Below, in pieces: positions 25,412 to 34,290 of a stretch of 64,000 nt of DNA (the first letter of the stretch is position 1; every line of letters starts with the position of its first letter). The stretch covers positions 1,984,001 to 2,048,000 of the forward strand of contig OY762510.1 of the NCBI GenBank assembly GCA_963665935.1, read 5' to 3'. Source of the DNA: Syntrophus sp963665935. Lineage in GTDB: Bacteria > Desulfobacterota > Syntrophia > Syntrophales > Syntrophaceae. The translations under genes and the position numbers were made by a program. The notes under the pieces are model-generated. The model was not told the DNA's origin and did not search any database. It saw only the letters and a list, made by a program, of their open reading frames with translations.

Positions 25412-25440
25412 TTGCAATTTTAAGTAATATTGCTTATAAA
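25412..25440 (+). promoter_or_regulatory. Predicted promoter of a candidate ncRNA or leader upstream of rpsU
   Basis: TTGCAA (25412-25417) and TATAAA (25435-25440) are separated by 17 bases, a good sigma-70 geometry. Transcription would start near 25447, in a region with no gene but with a downstream terminator. Confidence 0.5.
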
Positions 25441-25446
25441 GCTTGT

Positions 25447-25669
25447 CTGCTTTCCGATTCACTCGACCCTGTTGGATCCGTTTAGATTCAGGTCGACGTC
25501 AGATTAAGGTCAACAGGCGGTTAAACGAAGAAAATTAAATAAGATCATGAAGGATTTTAATATTCGATAAAGGCAGGATTGCCCGGTAAGGAGTGTGGTA
25601 AAACCATATTGGTAAAAGCAAAGGGTGGTTTACGGCGTGAGAAATCATGAGCCGTACTGCCCTTTTTTT
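25447..25669 (+). ncRNA. Candidate structured RNA or attenuated leader with terminator
   Basis: Between the predicted promoter and a T-run at 25663-25669 lie several complementary segments. CCTGTTG near 25470 pairs with CAACAGG near 25523, and GGCAG (25572-25576) can pair with CTGCC (25657-25661). GTAAAACC (25598-25605) can pair with GGTTTAC (25627-25633). The terminal hairpin ACGGC-GTGA-GAAA-TCATGA-GCCGT (25632-25655) has a GNRA loop. The GGTTTAC pairing and the terminal hairpin share two bases, so they may exclude each other as in a switch. No known riboswitch consensus was recognised. Confidence 0.4.
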
Positions 25670-25907
25670 ATATAACGGAGACGAAGGGTAAGTTAACGGG
25701 GCATTTGATTTGGTAAGCTATTTTGCCAATGTAAATAGGTAATCCGCTTTTTCCATAGATGTCGTGAATGCGCCTTTCATCCTTAAAAGTCTTATTTGAT
25801 TTCAGGTTCTGCCCATCGACCCGAAGCTAAAGGACAATAAGATAAGAGTCTTCTGTTTTTCCGGTAATATTTCAGAAAATTCATAAATTTTAAAAAGGAG
25901 ATATGAT

Positions 25908-26099
25908 TTGGAAGTTAAAGTGTTTGACAACGACGTGGAAAAGGCTTTGAAGATTTTGAAAAACAAGCTTTCCAAGAGTGGACTGTTCAAGGAGTTGAAA
26001 GTCCGAAGGGCTTATGAAAAACCATCGGTCAAACGTAAGAGAAAAGCCATTGAAGCGCGGCGTCGTTTTGCAAAGGTTCAAAGAAGAAGAGGCGCATAG
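25908..26099 (+). CDS. rpsU: 30S ribosomal protein S21
   Basis: The 63-residue basic S21 protein binds the platform of the 30S subunit near the anti-Shine-Dalgarno. Family features are VFDNDVEKALKILKNKLSKSGLFKELK and a basic tail. It begins with TTG at 25908, preceded by AAAAAGGAG at the right distance; a nearby ATG at 25903 is out of frame. The 25670-25907 gap upstream shows no further gene or clear structure. Confidence 0.93.
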   Translation: MEVKVFDNDVEKALKILKNKLSKSGLFKELKVRRAYEKPSVKRKRKAIEARRRFAKVQRRRGA

Positions 26100-26291
26100 C
26101 GAAATCCATCAATCGGCCTGATATGTTATCGACTGGTGAAAACGGGGAATTCCCTTTGTGTTTTTATTAAGAGAGGAAGGCGGAATGAGTTTATTCTGGG
26201 TTTCCAGCGGGCAAAGCAATTCCACCATTTGTGATCGTCATCGCCGCCCGGCAGGAGAACGGCATCCCGGCTTGGTTTGGAGTCTGTCCCC

Positions 26292-26945
26292 ATGATAGAG
26301 AAACAGTATCTTGTTGATGCTCTTTCGATTGAGGAATCGTGGCGCATATTTCGTATTATGGCCGAATTTGTGGAGAGCATCGAAGAGCTTTCCACATTGG
26401 GGAACGCCGTCAGTATTTTTGGCTCTGCGCGGGTGAAACCGGGAGATTCCTGCTATCAACAGGCGGAATATCTGTCTCGGCGCCTTGCGGAGAAAGGGTT
26501 CAGCGTGATTACGGGCGGCGGGCCCGGTGTGATGGAGGCCGCCAACAAAGGAGCAGCGGAGGGCGGCGGTAAATCCGTGGGGATGAATATCCGTTTGCCT
26601 TTTGAGCAGAAACCGAATCCTTATGCGAATGTCAGTATTGATTACAAATACTTTTTCATCCGCAAGGTGATGTTCGTAAAATATGCCGTGGCCTACGTGA
26701 TTTTCCCCGGAGGGTATGGCACATTGGACGAACTCTTCGAGGCCCTGACCCTCATTCAGACTCGACGCATCAAAAGTTTCCCCGTTGTTCTGCTGGGAAG
26801 TGCCTACTGGAAAGGCTTGATGGAATGGCTGAGCGACACCATGCTGAAAGAGAATAAAATCCTGCCTGAAGATCTTGACCTCATCAGGATTACCGATGAT
26901 CCCGATGACGCCGTTCGCTATATTCAGCGTTTTATCATTCTTTAA
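26292..26945 (+). CDS. LOG family protein (TIGR00730)
   Basis: The 217-residue protein has the LOG-family motifs GGGPGVMEAANKGA and PGGYGTLDE, which form the nucleotide-binding site. Many members are cytokinin-riboside-5'-monophosphate phosphoribohydrolases (YgdH/LOG-type), long misannotated as lysine decarboxylases. The ATG at 26292 is preferred to a TTG five codons earlier. In bacteria the physiological substrate is probably a nucleoside monophosphate; the exact role here is not known. Confidence 0.88.
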   Translation: MIEKQYLVDALSIEESWRIFRIMAEFVESIEELSTLGNAVSIFGSARVKPGDSCYQQAEYLSRRLAEKGFSVITGGGPGVMEAANKGAAEGGGKSVGMNIRLPFEQKPNPYANVSIDYKYFFIRKVMFVKYAVAYVIFPGGYGTLDELFEALTLIQTRRIKSFPVVLLGSAYWKGLMEWLSDTMLKENKILPEDLDLIRITDDPDDAVRYIQRFIIL

Positions 26946-26969
26946 TCTTTTCATCCCTTCCTTGGCGTC

Positions 26970-28352
26970 ATGAGCATCCGAACGGAAGAATCCGGTAACT
27001 CGTTGGGCAGAGTGCTTGCTGACCTCCGGAAGGGGCGGCCGGCTCCCTGTTATCTGCTTTGTGGCGATGCGGAATACGAAATTCGCGACGCCTTTTCGAA
27101 GATCGTTGACTTACTGCTCCCTCCTGAAGATCAGGCTTTGAATCTCTTTATTGTGGACGGTGAGGACGAAGACCCGGAGCAGATCGGGAAAAACCTTCTG
27201 ACCTTACCCTTGCTTCCCGGAAGAAAGATCGTTGCGGTCCGCAGGACACGTCTCTTTCACTCCCGTAAAACGCTCAATGACCTGGTCAAGCGGATTCGTG
27301 AACAGATGAATGCCCAGCCGCAGCAGGCCGCAAAAAACTTTATGACTTTTTTGGGGATTGCCGGATGGAACCTTGATGATTTCCGCGAGGACGGCTGGAA
27401 AAGCATTTCAAATCAGGACTGGCAGCAGACTGTAGAGGGAGACTCGGGAGAGGATCGGATCAAATGGCTGCCCCGGGTGATCGAGTTTTGTATCGGCCTC
27501 GGGCTGACTGGTAAAAGCCCTGCAGTCAGTGAAGCGGATTTTCTGGAAAACATTTTGCGAAGCGGTCTTCCGGAGGGCAATATCCTCCTTTTAACGGCAG
27601 AAACCGTGGACAAGCGGAAAAAGTTGTTCAAGGCGATCCACGAATTGGGCAAGGTACTGACCTTTCAAGTTGAGAAAGGAGAAACCCGGCAAAAAAACAC
27701 TTTGATGGATTCCGCCAGAACTTTTCTCGCGGAGAAGGGGAAAGGAATGACTTCCGGGGCATGGGATGTCCTGGGCAGAAAAACGGGGTTTCAGCTGCGG
27801 ACTTCTATGGCGGCGCTGGAAAAGCTGGTAACCTATACAGGAGAACGGAAGACCATCGAGGCCTCCGATGTTGAGGAAGTCGTCAGTCGGACTCGAGAGG
27901 ATAAACTCTTCGACCTGACCGCGGCGCTTGGGGAAAAGAACCTGGAGAAGGGGCTTGCTGTCCTGCGAAGTTTGAAAGATCAGGGAATCCATCCCCTGGT
28001 CGTTCTGGCCATGCTTGTCCGGGAAATGCGGCTGCTGCTGCATGCGAGATGGCTTCGAGACCAGGGAGCGCTGACGGGCTATTCGCCCCGGATGGATTAC
28101 GGGCGTTATTCGAAGCAGGTTTATCCAACCGTAAAGGCCTGGGGTGGACAGGAGGGGGAAGTTCACATTGAGCTGGCGGATCAGCATCCCTATGTGGTTT
28201 TCAATATCCTGAGAAATTCAGAGAATTTTTCAGAGAAACGGTTGAGGCGTCATCTCGAGGATCTGCTGGTGATGGATCTGGCCATGAAGTCGACGGCCAG
28301 GGACCCCGATCGAATGCTGGAAAGATTTCTCCTGGATATCTGCCTGCCCTGA
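26970..28352 (+). CDS. holA: DNA polymerase III delta subunit
   Basis: HolA is the clamp-loader subunit that opens the beta clamp. The 460-residue protein starts with RKGRPAPCYLLCGDAEYEIRDAF and contains the domain features RKIVAVRRTRLF, LRSGLPEGNILLLTAETVDKRKK, LGRKTGFQLRTSMAALEKL and LVREMRLLLHARWL of the delta family. It is about 120 residues longer than E. coli delta, mostly through an insertion at about 110-190. It is the only replication gene in the window. Confidence 0.88.
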   Translation: MSIRTEESGNSLGRVLADLRKGRPAPCYLLCGDAEYEIRDAFSKIVDLLLPPEDQALNLFIVDGEDEDPEQIGKNLLTLPLLPGRKIVAVRRTRLFHSRKTLNDLVKRIREQMNAQPQQAAKNFMTFLGIAGWNLDDFREDGWKSISNQDWQQTVEGDSGEDRIKWLPRVIEFCIGLGLTGKSPAVSEADFLENILRSGLPEGNILLLTAETVDKRKKLFKAIHELGKVLTFQVEKGETRQKNTLMDSARTFLAEKGKGMTSGAWDVLGRKTGFQLRTSMAALEKLVTYTGERKTIEASDVEEVVSRTREDKLFDLTAALGEKNLEKGLAVLRSLKDQGIHPLVVLAMLVREMRLLLHARWLRDQGALTGYSPRMDYGRYSKQVYPTVKAWGGQEGEVHIELADQHPYVVFNILRNSENFSEKRLRRHLEDLLVMDLAMKSTARDPDRMLERFLLDICLP

Positions 28353-28358
28353 GAGGTG

Positions 28359-28901
28359 TTATAGTTTTTTGAAACGGGCCATGGCTGCCTTTTCGCGGCG
28401 GGACAGCCGATGGGCGGGTCCCTTTTTGCGGGTGCCTCCGTATTTTCGGGAATCCTCTTCTTCCGCTTTTTCAGGAGGAGGACCGTCGGCGTTGGAAGAG
28501 GGAGCTGCGGAAACGGTCGTCCGGGAAATCACGGCTTCAAAGTCCAGCGAGGATAGGGCGGTTGCGCCCCTCCGAAGGGCGAACCCGGCGACATCGCGAT
28601 CCGAAGTCACGACAATGGTTTCTTCTCCCTTTTGCAGAACCATGCGCTTAATGACCTCATCGGCCTTTTCTCCCCTGCGGGAGTAAATCACAGTTATTCC
28701 TCCCTGGCGATCCCGCTCTTCGAAGGGGGAGCCGCTTTCCCAGCCGTCAAATACGACCGTGATTCGATGGCCCTTCTGTTGCCGGTATAAGGAGACCGCC
28801 TGAAGCAATGCCTGCCTTCCGGCTTCCAGACTCTGTTTTTCAACATGGCGGAGGCTTTCACTTTGTCGGATCAGATTATAGCCGTCAATGATAATGTGCA
28901 T
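28359..28901 (-). CDS. NYN/PIN-domain RNA-binding protein, YacP-like
   Basis: The 180-residue protein has the NYN-domain pattern MHIIIDGYNLIRQ (first acidic residue), ITVVFDGWE and GEKADEVIKRMV, ending TIVVTSDRDVAGFALRRGA. This is the DUF901/YacP fold; the Bacillus member Rae1 is a ribosome-associated endoribonuclease. Residues after 130 are low-complexity and end in a basic tail. It is convergent with holA (six-base gap) and likely shares an operon with rpe. Nuclease activity is inferred from the family. Confidence 0.8.
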   Translation of the reverse strand: MHIIIDGYNLIRQSESLRHVEKQSLEAGRQALLQAVSLYRQQKGHRITVVFDGWESGSPFEERDRQGGITVIYSRRGEKADEVIKRMVLQKGEETIVVTSDRDVAGFALRRGATALSSLDFEAVISRTTVSAAPSSNADGPPPEKAEEEDSRKYGGTRKKGPAHRLSRREKAAMARFKKL

Positions 28902-28944
28902 GGCAAAAGAAGGACGAACGGAATTTCCTGCTCCCGGGGAAAGT

Positions 28945-29628
28945 TCAGGCGCTTGGGGATGAAGGATGCGGGAGGCTTTTCAGCAGGGAATGCATGGCAG
29001 AAATGGTGTGGCCATAATCTCCACTGGAAAAAACGGCTGATCCCGCGACGAGAACATCCGCACCGGCTTGAGCAACGGTTGAAAGATTATCCAGATTGAC
29101 CCCTCCGTCCACTTCAATCAGAACGTGGGGGGCAAGTTCTGAAATCATGGCCTTGGCCTTGCGGATTTTGGACAGCATCGTGGGAATAAACTGCTGTCCG
29201 CCGAACCCGGGGTTGACGGTCATGATCAGGAGTAGATCCAGATCAGGAAGGATTTCTTCCAGGAGGGCCAGCGGCGTTGCCGGATTGACAGAGACGCCGG
29301 CCCGGATGCCCCGCTCCTTGATATGTGCAATTGTGCGGTGCAGGTGATTTGCCGCTTCCAGGTGAACCGTCAGGAGGTCGGAGCCGGCATCGATAAAGGC
29401 GTCCAGGTGCGCTTCCGGTTTTTCGATCATCAGATGGACGTCAAAGGGAAGACGGGTGATCTTCCGCAGCGATCGGATCACCGGTGGCCCAATCGTGAGG
29501 TTGGGCACAAAGCGGCCGTCCATCACATCAATATGAATCCAGTCCGCGCCGGCGGCCTCCACGGCGCCGATTTCTTCCCCAAGTCGGCTGAAATCGGCGG
29601 AGAGGATTGAAGGGGCAATTTTTTTCAT
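28945..29628 (-). CDS. rpe: Ribulose-phosphate 3-epimerase
   Basis: Rpe interconverts ribulose 5-phosphate and xylulose 5-phosphate in the pentose phosphate pathway. The 227-residue TIM barrel begins MKKIAPSILSADFSRLGEE and has HIDVMDGRFVPNLTIGP, DVHLMIEKPE, MTVNPGFGGQQF and EVDGGVN with its metal ligands. The frame is open for 49 more codons upstream, but the family N-terminus fixes the start at 29628. The ribosome binding site is weak. Confidence 0.94.
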   Translation of the reverse strand: MKKIAPSILSADFSRLGEEIGAVEAAGADWIHIDVMDGRFVPNLTIGPPVIRSLRKITRLPFDVHLMIEKPEAHLDAFIDAGSDLLTVHLEAANHLHRTIAHIKERGIRAGVSVNPATPLALLEEILPDLDLLLIMTVNPGFGGQQFIPTMLSKIRKAKAMISELAPHVLIEVDGGVNLDNLSTVAQAGADVLVAGSAVFSSGDYGHTISAMHSLLKSLPHPSSPSA

Positions 29629-29826
29629 AAAAAATAATACCGTATTCCTGAGATTTGTTAGGGTAAAACCGTTACAACATCTCAACGGGACCGTCAAGGG
29701 AAAAGCCGGAATCCAGGGAAGATGGCCGGGGGAAATGCATCGGCGGCGAAGGAAAATGGACCTGAAGATCCGCATTGAGGATCAAAGTCCTGATTCAACA
29801 AGAAGGGAAGAAACGGAGTCGAATCC

Positions 29827-31128
29827 ATGATGTATCTCTACAATCTGTTACTGCCTCTGGCCGCCCTTATCGGTCTTCCCTATTATACCGTCCGGATGCT
29901 CGTAACGGGGAAATACCGGAAGAGCCTCGGTCCCAAACTGGGCTATTACGCCGATAAAAAGGTCTTCTCCTGCCTCCAGGGAAGTCCGCGCATCTGGGTC
30001 CATGCCGTTTCCGTGGGCGAGGTGACCGCGGCCGCTCCCGTCGTGGCCGAACTGAGGTCAAGATATCCCGGAGCCTGCATTGTCCTTTCAACGAGTACGG
30101 AAACAGGTCAAGTGATGGCCGGGCGACTGATTTCGCAGGCTACGGAACTAATCTACTATCCCCTGGATCTGCCCTTTGTCGTGGCCGGGATGTTGAAACG
30201 GGTGCAACCGGACATCTTCGTCCCAACGGAAACGGAGCTCTGGCCGAATTTTCTCTCTCAATGCCGTAAAAGGGGGATAAGGGTTGTTCTGGTCAATGGC
30301 CGCATCTCTCCCCGTTCGTTCCGCCGGTACGGTCGGACACGCTTTTTCTGGAAAAGCTTGCTGGCGGGCCTTGACGGTCTGGGCATGATTTCGGAAACCG
30401 ATGCCCGAAGGGTTCTTGCACTGGGCGCTTTACCGGAGAAAGTCCAGGTCCTGGGCAACACCAAATACGACAGTCTGGCCTCGCGGACTTCTGCCGTCCT
30501 GCAGGAGGAAATTGCCCGGAAACTGAATATCCGTCCCGGCATCCCCGTCTTTGTGGCAGGGAGCACCCATGAAGGAGAGGAGGCCGTCTGTCTTTCCGTT
30601 TATCGGCGCCTCCTGGAGTTCGATCCGGAATTCAAGCTGATCCTGGTGCCGCGCCATATCGAGCGGGGTTCGGCGGTGGCGGAACTGGTCCGGCAGGCGG
30701 GTTTCCAGGATGTCATCCGGGTATCGGAGATAGATGGCGGACGGAAGCGGGTGGGGGAACGCATTGTTCTCGTGGATGTCATCGGCGAATTGTTCAAAGT
30801 GTACAGTCTGGCAACGGTGGTGTTTTGCGGGGGAAGCCTGGTGCCTAGAGGAGGACAGAATATCCTGGAGGCTGCTGCCTGGGGAAAGGTTGTCTTTTAC
30901 GGACCGTCCATGGAGGATTTTGAAGGGGAAAAGGCCCTCCTGGAAGAGGTGGGAGCCGGAATCTCCGTGGATGACGAAGAGGAATTGCAGGAAAGAATGC
31001 TCTCGCTGCTGACCGATCCCGAGATATTGAGACGCCGCGGTGAGCAGGGCCGATTGGCCATCGCCGCCAATGCCGGAGCAGCCCTGCGTCACGCCGATCT
31101 CATCGGCCATCACCTTGAGGGGCGATAA
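29827..31128 (+). CDS. waaA: 3-deoxy-D-manno-octulosonic acid transferase
   Basis: WaaA (KdtA) adds Kdo from CMP-Kdo to lipid IVA, the first step of LPS core assembly, at the inner face of the inner membrane. The 433-residue protein has an N-terminal membrane anchor (about 5-25) and GT-B motifs such as HAVSVGEVTAA, STSTETGQVMA, PTETELWPN, VNGRISPRSF, VAGSTHEGEE and FCGGSLVPRGGQNILE. Whether it adds one or two Kdo residues cannot be read from sequence. It overlaps hflX tail-to-tail by 29 bases and shows that the organism makes LPS. Confidence 0.94.
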   Translation: MMYLYNLLLPLAALIGLPYYTVRMLVTGKYRKSLGPKLGYYADKKVFSCLQGSPRIWVHAVSVGEVTAAAPVVAELRSRYPGACIVLSTSTETGQVMAGRLISQATELIYYPLDLPFVVAGMLKRVQPDIFVPTETELWPNFLSQCRKRGIRVVLVNGRISPRSFRRYGRTRFFWKSLLAGLDGLGMISETDARRVLALGALPEKVQVLGNTKYDSLASRTSAVLQEEIARKLNIRPGIPVFVAGSTHEGEEAVCLSVYRRLLEFDPEFKLILVPRHIERGSAVAELVRQAGFQDVIRVSEIDGGRKRVGERIVLVDVIGELFKVYSLATVVFCGGSLVPRGGQNILEAAAWGKVVFYGPSMEDFEGEKALLEEVGAGISVDDEEELQERMLSLLTDPEILRRRGEQGRLAIAANAGAALRHADLIGHHLEGR

Positions 31129-32836
31129 TCTCCTCCAGCTTTGCCAGAAGCGGTCCCAGGCTCTCCGGGTGGAGGGCCGAGACGGCGATGGCATCAAAAC
31201 GTCGACAGAGGGTCGATAGGAGGGCCATATCGGTAATGCGGTCAATCTTATTGAAAACCCTCAGGGTGGTTTTTCCTGAAATACCGATTTCTTCCAGGAT
31301 TTTTTCCACAGCCGTAATATGGCTTTCAAAGCTGGGGTTGCTCACGTCGATGACATGGAGGAGGATGTCCGCTTCGTAAAGCTCCTCCAGGGTGGCCTTG
31401 AAGGCCGAGAAGAGGTCAGCGGGCAGATCGCGGATAAAGCCCACCGTGTCGGTAATGACGGCTTCCGCATCCCTGGGGAAGCGCAGCCGCGAGCTTTTGG
31501 GGTCCAGGGTGGCAAAAAGGAGATCTTCCGTGAAGACCCGGCTTCTCGTGAGGGTGTTCAGCAGAGTGGATTTGCCGGCGTTGGTATAACCCACAATGGA
31601 TATCACCGGCAGACCTGTTCTTTCCCGCTTCAGACGCCTTTGACTCCGGGCCTTCTCAATGTTCCGGATGTCCTCTTCCAGGTGCTGGATCCGCTCCCGC
31701 ACCCGCCTCCGATTGATTTCCAGCTTGGTTTCCCCCGGCCCCCTGCCGCCGATCCCCCCGGTGAGGCGAGACATGCCCGTATGGCGCGTCGCCAGACGGG
31801 GCAGCAGGTATTTCAACTGAGCCAGTTCCACCTGAATCTTGCCTTCCCGGCTGTGGGCCCGGCGGGCAAAGATGTCCAGAATGACCTGGGTCCGGTCGAT
31901 GACCTTCATTTCCGTAAAATCCGCAAGAGAACGAACCTGGGCTGGATTCAGTTCATGGTCGAAGATGAGCAGATTGGCGCCCATCTGCAGGGCCTTGATG
32001 ATCACATCGGCGAGTTTGCCCTTTCCGAGGAGATATTTGGGGTCGAGCTGCGACCGGTGCTGGAGAATCGTATCAAAAACCTCCACATTACAGGATCGGG
32101 CAAGCTCTTTGAGTTCCTCCAGGGAACCCTGGCTGTCGAAAAGGAAATTCGTTTCGACCCGGATGAGGATGGCCCGGTCGGCGGAATCCACTCTGCGGAA
32201 ACGCTGGGTTTTGGCGAACTCGTTTTCAAGGGCGTTGATGAAGGCCAGAAAGTCCGCCGTCAAATCGGCTATTCGCTGAGGCGGCGAAACCAGCCAGTAG
32301 CTTCCGTCCGGGTTTTCGGGAACCAGATGGGCCGTAGAGACATAACCGGGCAGACCGTCAGAACCGGTTTCCACGACGCAGATGAGATCGAGGCGGAGGA
32401 GGGCCAGGTCGCTGAGATCCTCGGTGCTCAGAGGCTCGGGATTCAGGTGCGTATGAATCAGGCGGAGTCCCTTGAAGCGGGTTGAAGAGGAGCGGAATCC
32501 CTCGAGGCTGGGGATCAGTATCCCACGATGCGTGCCGACGATCACATAGGCCACCTCGCCCTTACGGCTCAGCAGCACCCCGAGTTGCCGGTTGAGCTCC
32601 CGGGAGAGTTCCGTGAGCTGCCTGGCCATCTCCTGCGTGACGATCGAGTCCGGCGGCACCCGCCTCCGGTAGAATTGTTCCAGTCGCCGGATCTGTGCCG
32701 GCTTCAGGCCGGTGAGGTTACCATATATCTTCTGAATGGCTGCAAACTCCTTCTCGATGAGGGACGCAACAAACCCAAATCGACGTTCCCTGTTAAATTG
32801 GATGTAAAAGTTATCATGGGGGGGGAATCCGGTCAA
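31100..32836 (-). CDS. hflX: GTPase HflX with N-terminal extension
   Basis: HflX is a GTPase that binds 50S subunits and splits stalled ribosomes. The longest frame codes for 578 residues; the HflX core (from about 225) carries GYTNAGKST (416-424), DTVGFI and NKID, and the glycine-rich GGIGGRGPGETKLE. About 150 extra residues precede it, as in some deltaproteobacteria. The TTG start at 32836 has no ribosome binding site; an ATT at 32737 lies nine bases after AAGGAG and just before KIYGNLTGLK, so the true start may be there. Confidence 0.9.
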   Translation of the reverse strand: MTGFPPHDNFYIQFNRERRFGFVASLIEKEFAAIQKIYGNLTGLKPAQIRRLEQFYRRRVPPDSIVTQEMARQLTELSRELNRQLGVLLSRKGEVAYVIVGTHRGILIPSLEGFRSSSTRFKGLRLIHTHLNPEPLSTEDLSDLALLRLDLICVVETGSDGLPGYVSTAHLVPENPDGSYWLVSPPQRIADLTADFLAFINALENEFAKTQRFRRVDSADRAILIRVETNFLFDSQGSLEELKELARSCNVEVFDTILQHRSQLDPKYLLGKGKLADVIIKALQMGANLLIFDHELNPAQVRSLADFTEMKVIDRTQVILDIFARRAHSREGKIQVELAQLKYLLPRLATRHTGMSRLTGGIGGRGPGETKLEINRRRVRERIQHLEEDIRNIEKARSQRRLKRERTGLPVISIVGYTNAGKSTLLNTLTRSRVFTEDLLFATLDPKSSRLRFPRDAEAVITDTVGFIRDLPADLFSAFKATLEELYEADILLHVIDVSNPSFESHITAVEKILEEIGISGKTTLRVFNKIDRITDMALLSTLCRRFDAIAVSALHPESLGPLLAKLEEIIAPQGDGR

Positions 32837-32848
32837 GGAGGGAGATAT

Positions 32849-32885
32849 AAAAAAGCACCCCGAAGGATAAGCCTTCGGGGTGCTT
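32849..32885 (-). terminator. Rho-independent terminator of the outer-membrane protein gene
   Basis: A perfect 14-bp stem (arms AAGCACCCCGAAGG and its complement at 32853-32866 and 32872-32885) with a five-base loop is followed on the - strand by six T residues. It ends the transcript of the downstream-facing gene and insulates hflX. Confidence 0.85.
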
Positions 32886-32928
32886 GAAATCGAACCTTAA
32901 CAGCTGAAATCCGAAAAGGAATTCCTGC

Positions 32929-34290
32929 TTAGAAAACGAGATCCAGCTTGTGCATCAGCAGATAGGTGTCATCCACCTTGTTGTGATCGCTGTCCGCTTT
33001 CCAGTAATCACCGGCGAAGAGATAACCGAAGCCAACCGTATAGGTCAGGTTGTCGTAAATCTTGTACGCGGCAGTCAGATCCACTTCCCAGCCGATATCA
33101 CTATCTTTATATTCCTCTGCATTGACGCCAAGAGCTTGGTTGCATTTCTCATCGGCCATCGCATAGGCGACCGAAGCCCTGATGTCCAGTTTCGGGATGG
33201 GTTTGAATCCGCCGTAAATCTGGAACAGATGGGCATTGGTCATGGAGTCCCCAGGATATTCACCCCCGCCGTTATAGGCACCGGTCTTGTAGCCCAATTG
33301 ACCGGCCCATCGGGCCGTATACTCGTTCCAGAGGATCAGGGTGGGGTTCCAGGAGCGTCCACCGGAACCGGCAATGGTCACATCTGCGCCATCCTTTTTC
33401 GCATCGTCATAAGACTCACCTTCGACGAAGGCATACAGACCGCCCACATAGAAATTCTGGATGTCCGCCCTGGCGTGAACATAGGCATTGAAGGCATTCA
33501 GATCTCGGTCTTTGCCATCGTCTTCATAGGCCCTGAATTTACCTAAATAGTAGTTTAATTCGGCCTCAACAAAAACCGGTCCGAACTGGGCCTTGGCATA
33601 AGGCTGGAAAGTCCAGTAATACTGCTTGTACCCGCCACTATCTTCATCACTCTTGCTCGAATCGTTGGTGTACATGATCTTCAAGCCGCCCTCACCGCCG
33701 TTCCACTTATAAATGAAATAACCGTGATAAGCGTCTTTGTCGGCATCGGCCTCAGTATAGCCCGTACCGCTGCCGCTGCCATACTGCCAGTTCTCATAGA
33801 GTTTCTCTGTGAACACACCAACTTCCCAAGCGCCGAAATTCGAGATGAACATGATCTGATCCGAATCGAAATCGCTGTTCCCGAAGATCGTTCCCCAGGC
33901 GGCGCTGTTCTTCCGGCCGACAACAACCTTTCCATAGGGGACCGCGAAGGTGAGCCAGGCGCGGTCGAAACTGATGTTTTCAGATTCTGTATGGCCCGGT
34001 TTCGTATCCATAACTCCATAGGTGCCGAACTGACCCCAACGGCCTTCCAGGGCGTCGAAACGGGTGTTCAGGGTCAAGCCTTCGGCGATCTTGAACTCCG
34101 TTCCTACCCTCAGTCTCTGGCCGTAGGCTGAGAAAGTGGTTGCATGGTCACTGTCGCCCAGGCCCCAGTTATTCGCCGTGGCGCCCAGGACGTAATAGGA
34201 GCCGCTGAACTTTACATCTGCTGCCGAGGCGCTCAGGGCAAACCCGGCGACTAGTGCGACAGCGATTAAAGCTACCCAAAATTTTTTCAT
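32929..34290 (-). CDS. Outer-membrane beta-barrel protein (porin-like)
   Basis: The 453-residue protein begins MKKFWVALIAVALVAGFALSA, a signal peptide cleaved near ASA-AD (about 23). The mature part alternates aromatic and polar residues in many amphipathic strands and ends in aromatic F (LMHKLDLVF), as BAM-inserted barrels do. Motifs such as YGQRLRVGTEFKIAEGLTLNTRFD resemble deltaproteobacterial porin-like proteins. GGAGG lies eight bases before the ATG. It is monocistronic; substrates are unknown. Confidence 0.85.
   Translation of the reverse strand: MKKFWVALIAVALVAGFALSASAADVKFSGSYYVLGATANNWGLGDSDHATTFSAYGQRLRVGTEFKIAEGLTLNTRFDALEGRWGQFGTYGVMDTKPGHTESENISFDRAWLTFAVPYGKVVVGRKNSAAWGTIFGNSDFDSDQIMFISNFGAWEVGVFTEKLYENWQYGSGSGTGYTEADADKDAYHGYFIYKWNGGEGGLKIMYTNDSSKSDEDSGGYKQYYWTFQPYAKAQFGPVFVEAELNYYLGKFRAYEDDGKDRDLNAFNAYVHARADIQNFYVGGLYAFVEGESYDDAKKDGADVTIAGSGGRSWNPTLILWNEYTARWAGQLGYKTGAYNGGGEYPGDSMTNAHLFQIYGGFKPIPKLDIRASVAYAMADEKCNQALGVNAEEYKDSDIGWEVDLTAAYKIYDNLTYTVGFGYLFAGDYWKADSDHNKVDDTYLLMHKLDLVF

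Noticed and set aside
31319..32485. 388-codon frame on + opposite hflX
   Set aside because: Antisense shadow of hflX; the G motifs are all on -.
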